This document shows, one piece after another, positions 27,277 to 37,315 of a stretch of 64,000 nucleotides of DNA; within the stretch, counting starts at the first letter, position 1, and each line of letters opens with the position of its first letter. The notes below the pieces were generated by a model, which was given only the letters and a program-made list of their open reading frames with translations, searched no databases and was not told the origin of the DNA. The DNA lies in assembly GCA_016722705.1 (NCBI GenBank), contig JADKGN010000004.1, positions 1,364,001 through 1,428,000 on the forward strand. Direction: 5' to 3'. The position numbers were made by a program, and so were the translations under genes. This DNA is from Candidatus Dechloromonas phosphoritropha (GTDB lineage: Bacteria > Pseudomonadota > Gammaproteobacteria > Burkholderiales > Rhodocyclaceae).

Positions 27277-27872
27277 CACATACCCTGGGCCGCGCCGACT
27301 TCGACCTCATCACCGCCCTGATCGAACCCGGCGACCGCGTGCTCGACCTCGGTTGTGGCGACGGCACGCTGTTGCGCCACCTGATCGACACGCGCGGGGT
27401 GCGCGGCTGTGGAGTCGAAATCGACGATGCGAACATCCTCGCCGCGATCAAAAATGGGATCAACGTCATCCAAGGCAACCTGGAACGTCCGCTCGACGAA
27501 TTCGCCGACCAGGCTTTCGACCATGTCGTGCTGTCGCGCACCTTGCAAACAGTGCGCCACACCGAAGGCATCCTGCGCGAGATGCTGCGCGTCGGGCGCG
27601 AGGCGGTCGTCTCCTTCCCCAACTTCGCCTACTGGAAGAACCTGCGATCGGTGCTCGACGGGCGCATGCCGGTCTCCGAGGACCTTCCCTACCAGTGGTA
27701 CGACTCGCCTAACGTGCGTTTCTTCACGCTGCTCGATTTCGAGGCGCTGTGCGCCAAGATGGGGCTGGTCATCCGCGAGCGCCACGTTCTTGACGAGGAA
27801 GGCAATCTGGTCGAGGGCGAAGTCAATTTTCTCGGCAGCCTGGCCGTCTATCGACTGACGCTGAAGCGCTGA
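27273..27872 (+). CDS. metW: Methionine biosynthesis protein MetW
   Basis: A 199-residue SAM-methyltransferase-fold protein: RVLDLGCGDGTLLRHL (motif I), VIQGNLERPLDEFADQ and DHVVLSRTLQTVRH. MetW partners MetX in homoserine succinylation in proteobacteria. The ATG overlaps the metX stop in an ATGA and its stop overlaps the next start. Confidence 0.93.
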   Translation: MTHTLGRADFDLITALIEPGDRVLDLGCGDGTLLRHLIDTRGVRGCGVEIDDANILAAIKNGINVIQGNLERPLDEFADQAFDHVVLSRTLQTVRHTEGILREMLRVGREAVVSFPNFAYWKNLRSVLDGRMPVSEDLPYQWYDSPNVRFFTLLDFEALCAKMGLVIRERHVLDEEGNLVEGEVNFLGSLAVYRLTLKR

Positions 27873-29131
27873 TGCCGGCCTGGCTTGCAGCGCTGCTGAC
27901 GCGGAAGATGCTGATCTGCGTCTTCACCGGCTTTTCATCGGGCTTGCCACTCTATCTGTTGCTCAACCTGATGCCGGCCTGGTTGCGCAGCGAGGGCGTC
28001 GACCTCAAGACGATTGGCTTCTTTGCACTGATCCAGTTTCCCTACACCTGGAAATTCCTCTGGTCGCCGCTGCTTGACCGCTTCAGCGTTCCCGGTTTCG
28101 GGCGCCGGCGCGGCTGGATGTTAATGACCCAGATCGGCCTGCTGCTGACCATAGGCTTGATGGGCGGACTCGACCCGAAGGAAAACATCTGGCCGATCCT
28201 GTGGCTGGCCACGCTGCTCTCCTTTCTTTCCGGGACGCAGGACATCGCGGTCGACGCTTTTCGCCGCGAAATTCTATGCGACAACGAACTCGGCCTCGGC
28301 AACGCGGTGCACGTCAACGCCTACCGCATCGCCGGCCTGGTTCCCGGCTCGCTATCGCTGATCCTCGCCGACCGCCTGCCGTGGAACGAAGTATTCTGGA
28401 TCACCAGCGCCTTCATGATTCCCGGCATGGTCATGGCCTGGCTGGTCAGCGAACCGCTGGTCAAAGGCGTGCCCAAGACCCTGCGTCAGGCGGTGACCGA
28501 ACCGTTCCACGAATTCGTCGACCGCCAAGGCTGGCACGGTGCCCTGCTGGTGCTCGGTTTCATTTTTCTCTACAAGCTCGGCGACAGCCTGAGTACCGCG
28601 CTGGCGACGCCGTTCTACCTCGACATGGGCTTCACCAAGACCGATATCGGCCTGATCGCCAAGCATGCCGGGCTATGGCCGGCGGTGATCGGCGCTCTGC
28701 TCGGCGGCCTGTGGATGGTCCGACTCGGTATCAACCGCGCCCTGTGGCTGTTCGGTGTCGTGCAACTGGTGTCGATCTTCGGCTTCGTCTGGCTGTCCGC
28801 ACACGGTCATTTCGCCAGTATCGGCGCCGGCGAGCGTCTGGCGCTGGCCTTCGTCATCGGACTCGAAGCACTCGGGGTCGGGCTCGGCACGGCGGCGTTC
28901 GTCGCCTATATCGCCCGCTCGACGCATCCGGCCTATACGGCAACACAGATGGCGCTATTCACCAGCCTGGCAGCGGTGCCGCGCACTTTCGTCAATGCTT
29001 CGGCCGGCTGGCTGGTGGAAATGCTCGGCTGGACCAGTTTTTTCTGGCTGTGCGCCGCGCTGGCCGTTCCCGGCATGCTCCTGTTGTTCAAGGTCGCCCC
29101 GTGGAACACACGGGAAACGGGCCTGGATTAG
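27872..29131 (+). CDS. ampG: AmpG-family major facilitator permease
   Basis: A 419-residue transporter with about 12 membrane segments. The start MPAWLAALLTRKMLICVFTG, then FSSGLPLYLLLNLMPAWLRSEG and SGTQDIAVDAFRREIL are AmpG hallmarks. AmpG imports GlcNAc-anhydromuramyl peptides for cell-wall recycling and beta-lactamase signalling. It follows metW with a one-base overlap, a common betaproteobacterial arrangement. No ampC/ampR is nearby. Confidence 0.88.
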   Translation: MPAWLAALLTRKMLICVFTGFSSGLPLYLLLNLMPAWLRSEGVDLKTIGFFALIQFPYTWKFLWSPLLDRFSVPGFGRRRGWMLMTQIGLLLTIGLMGGLDPKENIWPILWLATLLSFLSGTQDIAVDAFRREILCDNELGLGNAVHVNAYRIAGLVPGSLSLILADRLPWNEVFWITSAFMIPGMVMAWLVSEPLVKGVPKTLRQAVTEPFHEFVDRQGWHGALLVLGFIFLYKLGDSLSTALATPFYLDMGFTKTDIGLIAKHAGLWPAVIGALLGGLWMVRLGINRALWLFGVVQLVSIFGFVWLSAHGHFASIGAGERLALAFVIGLEALGVGLGTAAFVAYIARSTHPAYTATQMALFTSLAAVPRTFVNASAGWLVEMLGWTSFFWLCAALAVPGMLLLFKVAPWNTRETGLD

Positions 29132-29168
29132 CCTGACTTCCGCCAGGCGACGGGAACGCCTGTTGCGG

Positions 29169-29462
29169 TCAACGCGTTCCGAGGAGCGAATTGCGAACCG
29201 ACCGCCAGCCACGCCAGACAAAAAACGCACGTCTGCCCCACCGCCAGGTACGCGCCGGACTGACCACGACAACAACGGCAACCGTGACGCCAACTACCTC
29301 CGGATGCGCCTTCACCCAGTCCACACCGGCCAGCGCCTTGTCGGCGATGCCAAGAACCCTTTCGAGACCGGCCGAATGTTCCGCCAGCGCATCACGCTGG
29401 ATCGCGATGCGCGCCCGCAACTCGCCCTGGCGCAGGGTCAGCTCATGCGTGCGATCACTCAC
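29169..29462 (-). CDS. YqjK-like small membrane protein
   Basis: A 97-residue protein starting from a GTG (VSDRTHELTLRQGELRARIA) that overlaps the upstream stop (GTGA). It has an N-terminal coiled coil, one hydrophobic stretch (VVGVTVAVVVVVSPARTW) and a basic tail. It completes the yqjD-yqjE-yqjK set and is too short to be assigned by itself. Function unknown; E. coli YqjD-type proteins link ribosomes to the membrane in stationary phase. Confidence 0.6.
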   Translation of the reverse strand: MSDRTHELTLRQGELRARIAIQRDALAEHSAGLERVLGIADKALAGVDWVKAHPEVVGVTVAVVVVVSPARTWRWGRRAFFVWRGWRSVRNSLLGTR

Positions 29463-29863
29463 TGCTTGTCCGTGGCCTGCCGCAACTGCGCCATATCGGT
29501 TTCCAGTTCGGTGAGACTGGCGCGGAAAAGCTTGCTTGGCTGGGCAATCTGGCGGCGCAGGGCGGAAACGAGAAGCAGGCCCGTTACCAGAAAGAGCCCC
29601 GCCGCCATGCCGAAGACCAGGATGCGCTGCTCCCAGAAGATGAGAGCGATGAAGGCGACCAGCATCATCAGACCGACCGCGAAGAGAAACAGCGCCCCAA
29701 CCGCCTTGGCCCACAGTGACATGAGGCGCAGTTTTTCTTCCTCGACTTCGGTTACGAGGAGTTCCGCGCGCGTCTTGCCGATCGCGAGCAGCGTCAGGAT
29801 CAGGTTCTTCAGGGAAACGAACAACCTTTCGCGGCTCGCTTCGCCTCGCGATCTGGCTGGCAT
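29459..29863 (-). CDS. YqjE / phage-holin-like membrane protein
   Basis: A 134-residue protein with two adjacent membrane segments (AVGALFLFAVGLMMLVAFIA and VFGMAAGLFLVTGLLLVSAL) framed by amphipathic helices. This fits the YqjE/holin_X family. The label holin describes fold similarity only. It sits between the DUF883 and YqjK-like genes, in the order also found in enterobacteria. Confidence 0.72.
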   Translation of the reverse strand: MPARSRGEASRERLFVSLKNLILTLLAIGKTRAELLVTEVEEEKLRLMSLWAKAVGALFLFAVGLMMLVAFIALIFWEQRILVFGMAAGLFLVTGLLLVSALRRQIAQPSKLFRASLTELETDMAQLRQATDKQ

Positions 29864-29867
29864 GGTC

Positions 29868-30182
29868 TTAACGGCGGCCGATCAGGACGCCGAGAGCCAG
29901 GCCGAGAGCGGCAGCCACGCCAATGGCCTGCCACGGACGCTCATGGACAAAGTCGTCGGTAGCGCGCGCGGCCGCCTTTGTCTTGTCGCGCAGCGCGGCA
30001 TCGGCATCGGCCAGGCGTTCCTTGGCGTCGCGCAGACGAATGGCGATGCGCTCGCGCAACTCACCAGCCTTCTCACCGGCAACGCCAGCGGTGCTGCGCA
30101 ACAGTTCCTCGGTATCGGACACCACGACCTTCAGATCGGAGACCAGCTTTTCCTTGCTGGCAACACTCATTTCGTCGGACAT
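29868..30182 (-). CDS. DUF883 (YqjD/ElaB) family protein
   Basis: A 104-residue tail-anchored protein. A helical, charged N-terminal two-thirds (ELRERIAIRLRDAKERLADA) leads to the conserved DDFVHERPWQAIGVAAALGLALGVLIGRR. Homologues in E. coli bind ribosomes and sit in the inner membrane during stationary phase. It is the first gene of a three-gene leftward set with tight spacing. Confidence 0.85.
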   Translation of the reverse strand: MSDEMSVASKEKLVSDLKVVVSDTEELLRSTAGVAGEKAGELRERIAIRLRDAKERLADADAALRDKTKAAARATDDFVHERPWQAIGVAAALGLALGVLIGRR

Positions 30183-30246
30183 TTCATTCTCCTAGTTTTG
30201 AATTGTTCACAATCGCAGATTATCCCCTTCGGGCGACGAAAGCAAT

Positions 30247-31029
30247 TCACAAAGTCCATTCGTAATCGATCACCAGCGGCGCATGATCGGAGAACCGTTC
30301 GCCCTTATAGACTTCAGCACGTCGCGCACCAACCGCGACTCCCGGCGTGGCGACCTGGTAGTCGATCCGCCAGCCGACATTCTTCGCCCAGGCCTGGCCG
30401 CGATTACTCCACCAGGTGTAGGAATCTCCGGTTGCCTCGGGATGCAGGCGGCGATAGACATCGACCCAGCCGTGGTCGTCGAACACGTGGGTCATCCAGG
30501 CTCGCTCCTCGGGCAGGAAGCCGGAATTCTTCTGGTTGGATCTCCAGTTCTTCAGATCGATTTCCTTGTGGGCAATGTTCCAGTCGCCGCACAGGACAAT
30601 CTCGCGCCCCTCGGCGCGCAAGGCGGCAAGATGCGGGAGGAAGGCGTCGAGAAAGCGGAACTTGGCTTCCTGACGATCGGGCGACGAGGAGCCTGACGGC
30701 AGGTAAAGCGAAATGACCGACAACTTCCCTAAATCAGCGCGGATATAGCGCCCTTCGGCATCGAACTCGCCATTTCCGAAACCTTCAAGCACTGCTTCGG
30801 GCTTCCGCCTGCACCAGATACCGACCCCGCTGTAACCCTTCTTTTCCGCCGCATGATAGAAAGCATGCATGTCATCCGGGGCCAGCATTTCCGGGGCGAG
30901 GTCCGGCAACTGTGCCTTGAGTTCCTGGAGGCAGACGAAATCCGGCGCCCGCGCGACCACCCACGGCAGCACATTCTTGCTCCAAGCGCTGCGGATACCA
31001 TTGAGATTCAGGGAGATGATGCGTAACAT
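30247..31029 (-). CDS. xthA: Exodeoxyribonuclease III
   Basis: A 260-residue AP endonuclease/exonuclease: ISLNLNGIRSAW, CLQELKAQ (metal glutamate), GDWNIAHKEIDLKN, and the C-terminal SDHAPLVIDYEW with the catalytic histidine. It cuts at abasic sites and degrades 3' ends in base-excision repair. It is divergent from pyrE, with 47 bp between starts. Confidence 0.94.
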   Translation of the reverse strand: MLRIISLNLNGIRSAWSKNVLPWVVARAPDFVCLQELKAQLPDLAPEMLAPDDMHAFYHAAEKKGYSGVGIWCRRKPEAVLEGFGNGEFDAEGRYIRADLGKLSVISLYLPSGSSSPDRQEAKFRFLDAFLPHLAALRAEGREIVLCGDWNIAHKEIDLKNWRSNQKNSGFLPEERAWMTHVFDDHGWVDVYRRLHPEATGDSYTWWSNRGQAWAKNVGWRIDYQVATPGVAVGARRAEVYKGERFSDHAPLVIDYEWTL

Positions 31030-31076
31030 TGGCCTTTTTTGCGTGGTGCTGATGGCGCATGCAGGAATGGAAGAGG

Positions 31077-31718
31077 ATGGACTTTCGTCAGGAATTCATT
31101 GAATTCGCTCTTGGTTGCAAGGTTCTGCGCTTTGGCGAATTCACGACCAAGGCTGGGCGGCTTTCGCCATATTTCTTCAACGCCGGGCTGTTCAACGATG
31201 GGCAGTCGCTGGGCCAACTGGCCGGATTCTACGCCAAAGCAGCCGAAGCCGGCGGCATCGACTTCGACATGCTGTTCGGGCCGGCCTACAAGGGCATTCC
31301 GCTGGTTGCCGCGATCGCAGTCGCGCTGGCGCAACGGGGCCGGAACTTTCCCTTCGCCTTCAACCGCAAGGAAGCCAAGGATCATGGCGAGGGTGGCAGC
31401 ATCGTCGGCGCGCCGCTCGCGGGCCGCGTGCTGATCCTCGACGATGTCATTTCCGCAGGCACATCGGTGCGCGAGTCGGTCAACTTGATCCGCGCCGCCG
31501 GCGCCACCCCGGCGGGCGTCCTTATCGCACTTGACCGTCAGGAGCGGGGGCAGGGAGATCTCTCGGCGGTCGAGGAAGTCCAGCGTGACCATGGCATCCC
31601 GGTAGTTGCCGTCGCCAGTCTGCGGGACCTGATGGCCTATCTCGAATATCATCCGCAATTTTCGTCTCACAAGGCAGCCGTCGAACGTTACAGGGAGCAG
31701 TATGGTGTCAGTCAATAA
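31077..31718 (+). CDS. pyrE: Orotate phosphoribosyltransferase
   Basis: A 213-residue enzyme, the same length as E. coli PyrE, starting MDFRQEFIEFALGCKVLRFG. It shows GPAYKGIPL and the PRPP motif VLILDDVISAGTSVRES. It makes OMP in pyrimidine synthesis. The ATG at 31077 is chosen by homology over one 18 bases upstream. It overlaps the next gene by 17 bp. Confidence 0.95.
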   Translation: MDFRQEFIEFALGCKVLRFGEFTTKAGRLSPYFFNAGLFNDGQSLGQLAGFYAKAAEAGGIDFDMLFGPAYKGIPLVAAIAVALAQRGRNFPFAFNRKEAKDHGEGGSIVGAPLAGRVLILDDVISAGTSVRESVNLIRAAGATPAGVLIALDRQERGQGDLSAVEEVQRDHGIPVVAVASLRDLMAYLEYHPQFSSHKAAVERYREQYGVSQ

Positions 31719-32328
31719 ATTTGTGGTCAGTGCGATCGTTCTGTTCGCGGCCTTTCCGGCTCATGCCGCCGCCGCCAGCAACGACCCGGCCAGCAACAAG
31801 ATGTTTTGCTGCGAAGGTGGGCGCATCTGCGCCGACACGTTTCCCGAACGCTGCAGAGGCAAGGCCTACAGCATCCTTGACGGTAAGGGCAACCTGATCC
31901 GGGAAGAGCCGGCGCCACTGACTGCACAGCAGAAGGCCGAGGCCGCCGCCGAGGCGCTGCGCAAGAGGGAACTCGAGGAGCAAGCCAGGGAGCAGCGGCG
32001 CCAGGACCAGGCACTGCTCCAGACCTATACCAGCGCGCAGGATATCGACCGCTCACAAGCCCGCGCAGAACTGGAGGTGGGCGCCGCGATCAAGGGTGCC
32101 GAGGAAAGGATTGCGTCAGCGCGCCAGCAGCGCAAGAAGTTCGAGGATGAGGCCGAGTTCTACAAGAAGAAGTCTCTGCCGCAGGACATAGCCAAGGGGT
32201 TGCGCGATTCCGGCCACGAAATCAAGACGCAGCAGGAACTCCTCGACGTCAAAAGGAAGGACTTGGCCAGCATCCAGGCCAAGTACGATGCTGACCGCAA
32301 GCGCTATACCGAACTGACCGGGCAGTAG
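31702..32328 (+). CDS. Secreted coiled-coil protein of unknown function
   Basis: A 208-residue protein with a signal peptide (ending AHA/AAA near residue 25), a short cysteine-bearing N-terminal domain (MFCCEGGRICADTFPERCRG, four cysteines) and a long charged helix (AEALRKRELEEQAREQRRQ) to the end. The Cys-rich start resembles DUF4124-type cell-envelope proteins, but the match is weak. It overlaps pyrE, so it is probably co-transcribed. Confidence 0.65.
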   Translation: MVSVNKFVVSAIVLFAAFPAHAAAASNDPASNKMFCCEGGRICADTFPERCRGKAYSILDGKGNLIREEPAPLTAQQKAEAAAEALRKRELEEQAREQRRQDQALLQTYTSAQDIDRSQARAELEVGAAIKGAEERIASARQQRKKFEDEAEFYKKKSLPQDIAKGLRDSGHEIKTQQELLDVKRKDLASIQAKYDADRKRYTELTGQ

Positions 32329-32385
32329 GCGGCGTCCGTAGCCCCCGCAAATCCGAACGCGCCAAAAGCACCGCAGACGCGCTGA

Positions 32386-33885
32386 TCAGCCCGCAAGTTT
32401 TTGCCGCAGCAGGTCGTTGACCTGTTGCGGATTGGCCTTGCCCTTGGCCGCCTTCATGACTTGGCCGACCAGTGAGTTAAAGGCCTTTTCCTTGCCCGCG
32501 CGGAATTCAGCGACGCTGGCGGCGTTGGTAGCCAGCACCTCGTCGACCAGCGTCGCGATGGCGCCACTGTCGGTAATCTGCTTCAATCCCTGGCGCTCAA
32601 TCACTTCGTCGGCCGTCGCCCCCTCGCCATGCCACAAGGCGTCGAACACCTTCTTGGCAATGTTGTTGGAAATGGTGTTGTCGGCGATGCGCTGCACCAG
32701 GCCGGCGAGATGTGCCGCGGAAACCGGCGACTCACCGAGTTCCTTGCCCTCCTTGTTCAGGCGCGCGGCCAGATCGACCATGACCCAGTTAGCGCACAGC
32801 TTGGCATTGACCGCACCGGCAAGCGCTACGGTCGACTCGAAATATTGAGCCATTTCCTGGCTGGCGGTCAGCGTTGTCGCGTCGTAGGCCGAGAGTCCCA
32901 GATCGTTGATGAAGCGCCCACGCATCTGCTGCGGCAGTTCTGGCAACCCGTTTTTGACGCGGGCAATCCAGTCCGCGGAAATCGCCAGCGGCAGCAGATC
33001 GGGATCGGGGAAATAGCGATAATCGTGCGCGTCTTCCTTGCTCCGCATCATCCGCGTTTCACCGCTGTCCGGGTCGAACAGCACGGTAGCTTGCTGGATC
33101 TTGCGCCCTTCGTCGATTTCGTTGATCTGCCACTGGACTTCGTAATCGATGGCTTCCTTGAGGAAGCGGAAGGAATTCAGATTCTTGATCTCGCGCCGCG
33201 TGCCGAATTCGGCCTGACCCTTCGGACGCACCGAGACGTTGGCGTCGCAGCGGAACGAGCCTTCCTGCATGTTGCCGTCGCAGATGCCGATCCAGCGGAC
33301 CAGCGCGTGCAGTGTCTTGGCGTAGGCGACCGCCTCGTCCGACGAGCGCATGTCCGGCTCGGAAACGATTTCGAGCAGCGGCGTACCGGCCCGGTTGAGG
33401 TCGATGCCGGTATGATCGCTAGAAGGCCCCTCAACGTAATCATCTTCTACATATTTTTCGGCAAAATACCCATGAATTGACTTACCGGCATCTTCCTCGA
33501 GATGGGCACGGGTCAGGCGGACGACCTTCTCGTAAGCCTTGTCCCCGTGGCCGATTTGCAGCGTGATATTGCCACCGACGACGATCGGCAGGTCCATCTG
33601 GCTGATCTGGTAGCCTTTCGGCAGGTCCGGATAGAAATAATTCTTGCGTGCGAAAACCGATCTCTTCGCCACCTCGGCACCGATCGCCAGGCCGAAGCGA
33701 ATGGCACATTCCACCGCCTTCCGGTTGAGCACCGGCAAAACACCGGGCAAGGCGAGGTCGACCGCGCAAGCCTGCGTGTTTGGTTGCGCGCCGAAAGCCG
33801 TTGCGGCACCCGAGAAAATTTTCGAAACCGTCGCCAGTTGCGCGTGCGTTTCGATACCGATCACCACTTCCCACTGATTCATCAT
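32386..33885 (-). CDS. gatB: Aspartyl/glutamyl-tRNA amidotransferase subunit B
   Basis: A 499-residue protein starting MMNQWEVVIGIETHAQL. The usual GLEVH-QL reads GIETHAQL. It has NRAGTPLLEIVSEPDMRSSDEA and CDANVSVRPKGQAEFGTRREIKN, plus a C-terminal YqeY-like tRNA-binding domain. With GatA and GatC it converts Asp-tRNA(Asn) or Glu-tRNA(Gln) to the amide form, so this organism makes at least one of these tRNAs indirectly. A lipoprotein gene separates it from gatA. Confidence 0.95.
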   Translation of the reverse strand: MMNQWEVVIGIETHAQLATVSKIFSGAATAFGAQPNTQACAVDLALPGVLPVLNRKAVECAIRFGLAIGAEVAKRSVFARKNYFYPDLPKGYQISQMDLPIVVGGNITLQIGHGDKAYEKVVRLTRAHLEEDAGKSIHGYFAEKYVEDDYVEGPSSDHTGIDLNRAGTPLLEIVSEPDMRSSDEAVAYAKTLHALVRWIGICDGNMQEGSFRCDANVSVRPKGQAEFGTRREIKNLNSFRFLKEAIDYEVQWQINEIDEGRKIQQATVLFDPDSGETRMMRSKEDAHDYRYFPDPDLLPLAISADWIARVKNGLPELPQQMRGRFINDLGLSAYDATTLTASQEMAQYFESTVALAGAVNAKLCANWVMVDLAARLNKEGKELGESPVSAAHLAGLVQRIADNTISNNIAKKVFDALWHGEGATADEVIERQGLKQITDSGAIATLVDEVLATNAASVAEFRAGKEKAFNSLVGQVMKAAKGKANPQQVNDLLRQKLAG

Positions 33886-33898
33886 TTCATTCCGTTTC

Positions 33899-34417
33899 TT
33901 AACAACGCCCCGATTTGCCCTCGACAATCAACGGCCACAGATAGCTGAAAGCATCGCCGCCGCAGGATTTCGGGCAGTTGTTAAAGGCAATCGTCACATT
34001 GTTTCCCTGTTCCCACATGATCACCGTGCATTCGGTTTCCTGACGGTGCCTGAGTAGTGCCTGCGGCATCTTCTCGACCTGCTCGAATTCGCGCAGGTCG
34101 AAGTGACAGGCGCCGTGCCCCTTCATCGTCATCTGGGCGTTGAAAGTTTGCACGCTGGACTCCTTAACCAGAAGGTCGAGACGCCTGGTCGTCCCGATTG
34201 CGTCCTTGGTCGAGCACTTCGCGCGCGCATTGAGCGGGCGCGTCGCCTGCGGCTTGATGGTGCGATTCTTCAGGTACTTGAGGGGCTGCGATTCGATCTT
34301 CTGTTCGCCGGTTGCGGTCGACCCGCCGGCCGAACCAAATTCCGCCTGCTTCCCAGTTTCGGCACAACCGGCCACCAGCAGGAGCGCAAGTAGCCAGACT
34401 GCCCACATCGGTTTCAC
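33899..34417 (-). CDS. Predicted lipoprotein between gatA and gatB
   Basis: A 172-residue protein with a lipoprotein signal (WLLALLLVAGC, Cys18 as lipidation site), a low-complexity linker and a cysteine-containing globular region with five further cysteines (CSTKD, GACHFDL, ECTVIMW, NNCPKSCGGDA) and a C-terminal cysteine. No family recognised. It overlaps gatA by 4 bp and gives way to gatB 13 bp later, so it is embedded in the gat operon. Confidence 0.7.
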   Translation of the reverse strand: MKPMWAVWLLALLLVAGCAETGKQAEFGSAGGSTATGEQKIESQPLKYLKNRTIKPQATRPLNARAKCSTKDAIGTTRRLDLLVKESSVQTFNAQMTMKGHGACHFDLREFEQVEKMPQALLRHRQETECTVIMWEQGNNVTIAFNNCPKSCGGDAFSYLWPLIVEGKSGRC

Positions 34418-35871
34418 GCCAGCCCGTCCGGCCGCCGCAGGTGCCAGTCACTCGCCTGCTGGTAGCGATGCGCCACGTTGAGCAGTTGCGCCTCGGCAAA
34501 ATAGTTGCCAATCAGTTGCAGCCCGACCGGCAGGCCGTCGGCGAAACCGCAGGGAATCGACATGCCGGGCAGACCGGCGAGATTGACGGCGATCGTGTAG
34601 ATGTCCGACAGGTACATCCGCACCGGATCGGCAGCTTTTTCGCCCAGCTTGAAGGCGGTGGTCGGCGAGGTCGGGCCCATGATCACGTCGCACTGCTTGA
34701 ACGTCACGACGAAATCGTTGGCGATCAGCCGGCGAATTCGTTGTGCCTGAAGATAGTAGGCGTCGTAATAACCATGCGACAGCACATAGGTGCCGATCAG
34801 GATGCGCCGCTTGACCTCGGCGCCGAAACCCTGGGCGCGGGTCTTCTGGTACATGTCTTCGAGATTGCCGTATTCCGGGGCGCGATAGCCGTAGCGCACG
34901 CCATCAAAGCGCGACAGGTTTGAACTGGCTTCAGCCGGCGCGATCACGTAGTAGGCCGCTACCGATAGATGCGAGTTGGGCAGCGATACTTCGACCGTGG
35001 TCGCCCCCAGTTTCCGGTATTCATCAAGCGCCTCCTGCACCGCGGCCATCACATCGGCATCACAGCCTTCGCCGAAAAACTCCTTGGGCAGGCCGATACG
35101 CAGGCCGGCCAGCGGCTTTTCCAGGTCGCGGGCGTAGTCTTCGGGCGGACGGTCGAGCGAAGTCGAATCGCGCTCGTCAAAACCAGCCATCGTATTGAGC
35201 AGCAGCGCACAATCCTCGGCGCTCTTCGCCATTGGGCCGCCCTGATCGAGCGACGAGGCGAAGGCAATCATGCCGTAGCGCGAAACGACGCCGTAAGTCG
35301 GCTTGAGGCCGGTCAAATTGCACAAGGCCGCCGGCTGGCGGATCGAACCGCCGGTATCGGTGCCGGTCGCCGCCGGCGCCAGGCGCGCCGCCACGGCTGC
35401 CGCCGAGCCGCCGGACGAGCCACCCGGAACGCGCTGCCGATCCCACGGATTGCGTACCGGGCCAAAGAACGAAGTTTCACTGGACGAACCCATCGCGAAC
35501 TCGTCCATGTTGGTCTTGCCCAGCGAAACGAGGCCGGCTTCGCTTTCCATCTTGTGGATCACCGTCGCGTCGTAAGGCGAAACGAAATTGGCCAGCATTT
35601 TCGAACCGCAGGTCGTGCGCCAGCCGTCGGCACAGAAAATGTCCTTCTGGGCGATCGGGATACCGGTCAGCAGACCAGCCGTGCCAGCGGCAATCCGGGC
35701 ATCAGCGGCGCGCGCGTATTTCAGGCTTTTTTCGGCGTCGACCGTAACGAAGGCGTTAAGCGCAGGATTCAAGCGCTCGATGCGTCCGAGGAAGAGCCGG
35801 GTCATCTCGACGCTGGAAATTTGCTTCGCGGCCAGCGCTTGCGACAGTTGCTTGAGGCTGGAGTCGATCAT
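34414..35871 (-). CDS. gatA: Aspartyl/glutamyl-tRNA amidotransferase subunit A
   Basis: A 485-residue amidase-signature enzyme. The catalytic triad is Lys76 (GIPIAQKDIF), cis-Ser152 (GGSSGGSAAA) and Ser176 (GTDTGGSIRQPA). It releases ammonia from glutamine for the GatB active site. It overlaps gatC by 4 bp (ATGA). Confidence 0.97.
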   Translation of the reverse strand: MIDSSLKQLSQALAAKQISSVEMTRLFLGRIERLNPALNAFVTVDAEKSLKYARAADARIAAGTAGLLTGIPIAQKDIFCADGWRTTCGSKMLANFVSPYDATVIHKMESEAGLVSLGKTNMDEFAMGSSSETSFFGPVRNPWDRQRVPGGSSGGSAAAVAARLAPAATGTDTGGSIRQPAALCNLTGLKPTYGVVSRYGMIAFASSLDQGGPMAKSAEDCALLLNTMAGFDERDSTSLDRPPEDYARDLEKPLAGLRIGLPKEFFGEGCDADVMAAVQEALDEYRKLGATTVEVSLPNSHLSVAAYYVIAPAEASSNLSRFDGVRYGYRAPEYGNLEDMYQKTRAQGFGAEVKRRILIGTYVLSHGYYDAYYLQAQRIRRLIANDFVVTFKQCDVIMGPTSPTTAFKLGEKAADPVRMYLSDIYTIAVNLAGLPGMSIPCGFADGLPVGLQLIGNYFAEAQLLNVAHRYQQASDWHLRRPDGLA

Positions 35872-36155
35872 TCGATCACCTTCGGCACGAGGTAGAGGTC
35901 GGCTTCGATTTCCGGCGCCACCGCCTGATAGGCGGCACGGCGATCGCCTTCGCTGACGACGTCATTGCGCAGGCGCTGGCTGACTTCCTGGGCGTGAGCC
36001 ATCGGCTCGACGCCGCGCGTGTCAACCGCCTGCATCTGCTCGATCAGCTCGAAGATGCCGTTGAGGTGCCCCTGCGTGGTGATGGCTTCGGATTCGCTGA
36101 TCTCGATGCGCGCGAGATGGGCGATGCGCCGGACCTGTTCAAGTGAAAGCGACAT
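35868..36155 (-). CDS. gatC: Aspartyl/glutamyl-tRNA amidotransferase subunit C
   Basis: A 95-residue helical subunit starting MSLSLEQVRRIAHLARIEIS, with the ending RAAYQAVAPEIEADLYLVPKVIE. It stabilises GatA-GatB. An upstream ATG would add nine residues unlike the family. It is divergent from mreB, a widespread betaproteobacterial arrangement. Confidence 0.95.
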   Translation of the reverse strand: MSLSLEQVRRIAHLARIEISESEAITTQGHLNGIFELIEQMQAVDTRGVEPMAHAQEVSQRLRNDVVSEGDRRAAYQAVAPEIEADLYLVPKVIE

Positions 36156-36256
36156 GGCGGGCAAAGACTTTTTGCAGTGCACAAAGTCTTAAAATGGAAA
36201 GCGATATAAGGTATCATAAAAGTTTTCCCTACCGCACCCCAGCAGTGGAGATACAG
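36156..36256. promoter_or_regulatory. Divergent promoter region gatC / mreB
   Basis: The 101-bp gap is AT-rich. It carries a dyad AAGACTTT (36164-36171) / AAAGTCTT (36183-36190) and a TATAAG near 36204 that could be the mreB -10. The dyad could bind a regulator or form a hairpin in the gatC leader. Both readings are inference. Confidence 0.4.
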
Positions 36257-37300
<1,044 letters not shown>

Positions 37301-37315
37301 GGCGAGACGCCTTTC

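Noticed and set aside
29459..29863. Phage holin suggesting a prophage
   Set aside because: The gene is part of the yqjD-yqjE-yqjK housekeeping set; no other phage genes are near.
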